The notes below the pieces were generated by a model that worked only from the letters and a program-made list of their open reading frames with translations, had not been told where the DNA came from and ran no database searches. Shown here piece by piece: positions 62,801 through 64,000 of a DNA stretch of 64,000 nt (its first letter is position 1; each line of letters opens with the position of its first letter). The DNA is from Hybos culiciformis (taxonomy: Eukaryota > Arthropoda > Insecta > Diptera > Hybotidae), in the NCBI GenBank assembly GCA_964007475.1, contig OZ023273.1:52315257-52379256 (forward strand), in the 5' to 3' direction. The position numbers and the translations under genes are program-made.

Positions 62801-64000
62801 ACTCTAGATTATTTTTTACAGAGATCATGTAACCACTAAAGTTATAAACATTATATCCTATAAAACAAATTTATAATATTGGACGCACTAAACTCGTTAC
62901 AAACAACATAGGTATATTTTGGCATTGATAGTATAGATATCGATCAAGTAATTTATCATTATAGGTTTTCCCGGCTCAAAATATGCAAAAAAAAAAAATA
63001 TTTTCAAAATAGGTAGCTCTGGTGAAATAAAGATTACCAGACCAAAAATTTTGGGTAGGAATTCATAATTATCGTACACTTTTTTAATTTCAAATATATG
63101 TCCAATATTACAAGCAAAAAAATTACATATTCTAACAATAAAAAAATTATGTTCCAAAAATTTTAAAAATTATTATGTTCAAAAAAATTTAAAAAAAAAT
63201 GTATTCATTGGGGAATCGAACCTGACACCTTCACTCTTATAGTCCGATGTTCTAGCCACTAAGCCATACGGCCATATAATTTTCGCTTTCTAAAATATAA
63301 TAAAAAAATTCTAATAAACCATTCATTTTTTTGTTTTTATTTTATTGTAGGGGAATAAAAAATAATACTCAAAAAAAAAAATAAGAAAAGAATTAGAATA
63401 CTCAAAAAACGAGTTTGAAAAATTAACTAACCAATCAAAAAATTAATCTCATTGCCATATAATGAGATTTAATATTATTTAGGAAAATAAATCAAAAATA
63501 TTTTTTGTATTTGTTTAGAAAGCTAAACTTATATAGGCAATATGGCTTAGTATTATAGTAGAACATCACACTGTAAGTCTGAAGGTGCCTGGTTCGATTC
63601 CCAATGAGGATTTTTTTTTTTTAATAAAGAAACAAATCCTTTTAGTATTTTTGGAAAACGTTAAATATTCATATGATATATGATAAAAATTAAATTTTTG
63701 CACCACTTAACAATTCTTGAATTAAAATAAAAATATTATTTATAGTTTTTCATTAAAAAAAAGAAATTAAATAATCCTTTTCTTTGTGGGTCCCCAAAAA
63801 AAAATTCTCATGTGACAACGGAATTTATTGTCGATTTATTTATATATGTATAATAAAATAAGGGACTATGAAATAATTAAAAAGTAATAGTTAGGAATAG
63901 AAATATACATTTATTATTTGATCCTATATTTTTTAATTTATAGCTTAAATATTATTTGCCAAATTCGATTCTAATTTCAATTTTATATTTTCGTCTATTT
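59851..64000. repeat. Tandem array block 2, running off the window
   Basis: Starts with the same terminus as block 1 (53003), offset 6848 bp. Units: 60069-61671, 61672-63275 and 63276 to the window end (incomplete). Its first unit shares private variants with the first unit of block 1 (GGGTCGCC at 60586 and 53738; the GGGTTCGAACC form of the minus-strand tRNA-like sequence). The two blocks are therefore colinear copies, not random unit shuffles. Confidence 0.95.

Noticed and set aside
53438..63157. Repeated minus-strand ORFs of 60-104 codons in the array
   Set aside because: They repeat only because the units repeat. Composition is AT-driven (Phe/Ile/Tyr/Lys), they run across the tRNA-like sequences, and lengths change with homopolymer length.
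53152..63609. Functional tRNA genes in the array
   Set aside because: A and B boxes are good, but anticodon, T and acceptor stems are imperfect and the rightward copies have an insertion in the D-loop; scored as tRNA-like only.

Overview
The window is about 80% A+T eukaryotic DNA with almost no coding capacity. Several things suggest an arthropod, probably an insect: one gene start of animal type (a GC-richer promoter with GAGA and CATGCGCG motifs, a short first coding exon, and a consensus GT donor), many short inverted-repeat elements, tRNA-like sequences of Pol III type, and a Penelope-like foldback element with a hammerhead-like core. No intact transposase, reverse transcriptase, rRNA gene, functional tRNA gene or CRISPR array was found. 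The species cannot be named from this sequence.

Layout. Positions 1-2.9 kb hold a foldback element with an internal tRNA-like sequence (59-816), a decayed ORF (1910-2261) and a second inverted-repeat element (2354-2876). Positions 5.9-6.8 kb hold an element with 'TAGGGGAGAG' ends and a short GC-richer ORF. From 6.8 to 22.9 kb the sequence is mostly bare AT-rich DNA with a few islands (12.65 kb, 14.5-14.9 kb, 17.1-17.5 kb, 20.4-20.6 kb). From 22.9 to 32.2 kb there is a cluster of inverted-repeat elements: one carries divergent tRNA-like sequences, one is a ~190-bp palindrome, and one complex element (30.8-32.2 kb) contains ~100-bp tandem repeats and a 12-bp minisatellite. A 1.15-kb foldback retroelement with a 14-bp target duplication lies at 37.0-38.2 kb, followed by a possible 45-nt microexon at 38.7 kb. 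The only convincing gene signal is a promoter and first coding exon at 49.3-49.57 kb on the + strand; its further exons were not found and may lie beyond the window.

The last 11 kb (53.0-64.0 kb, running off the end) is a young tandem array with a ~1.6-kb unit. Every unit carries two homologous tRNA-like sequences facing away from each other. The array forms two blocks that start with the same 150-bp terminus, 6848 bp apart. The same terminus and an internal ~100-bp motif recur in inverted orientation in the 30.8-32.2 kb element, so both belong to one element superfamily. The most unusual theme of the window is repeated pairing of tRNA-like promoters with inverted-repeat or tandemly amplified non-coding elements.
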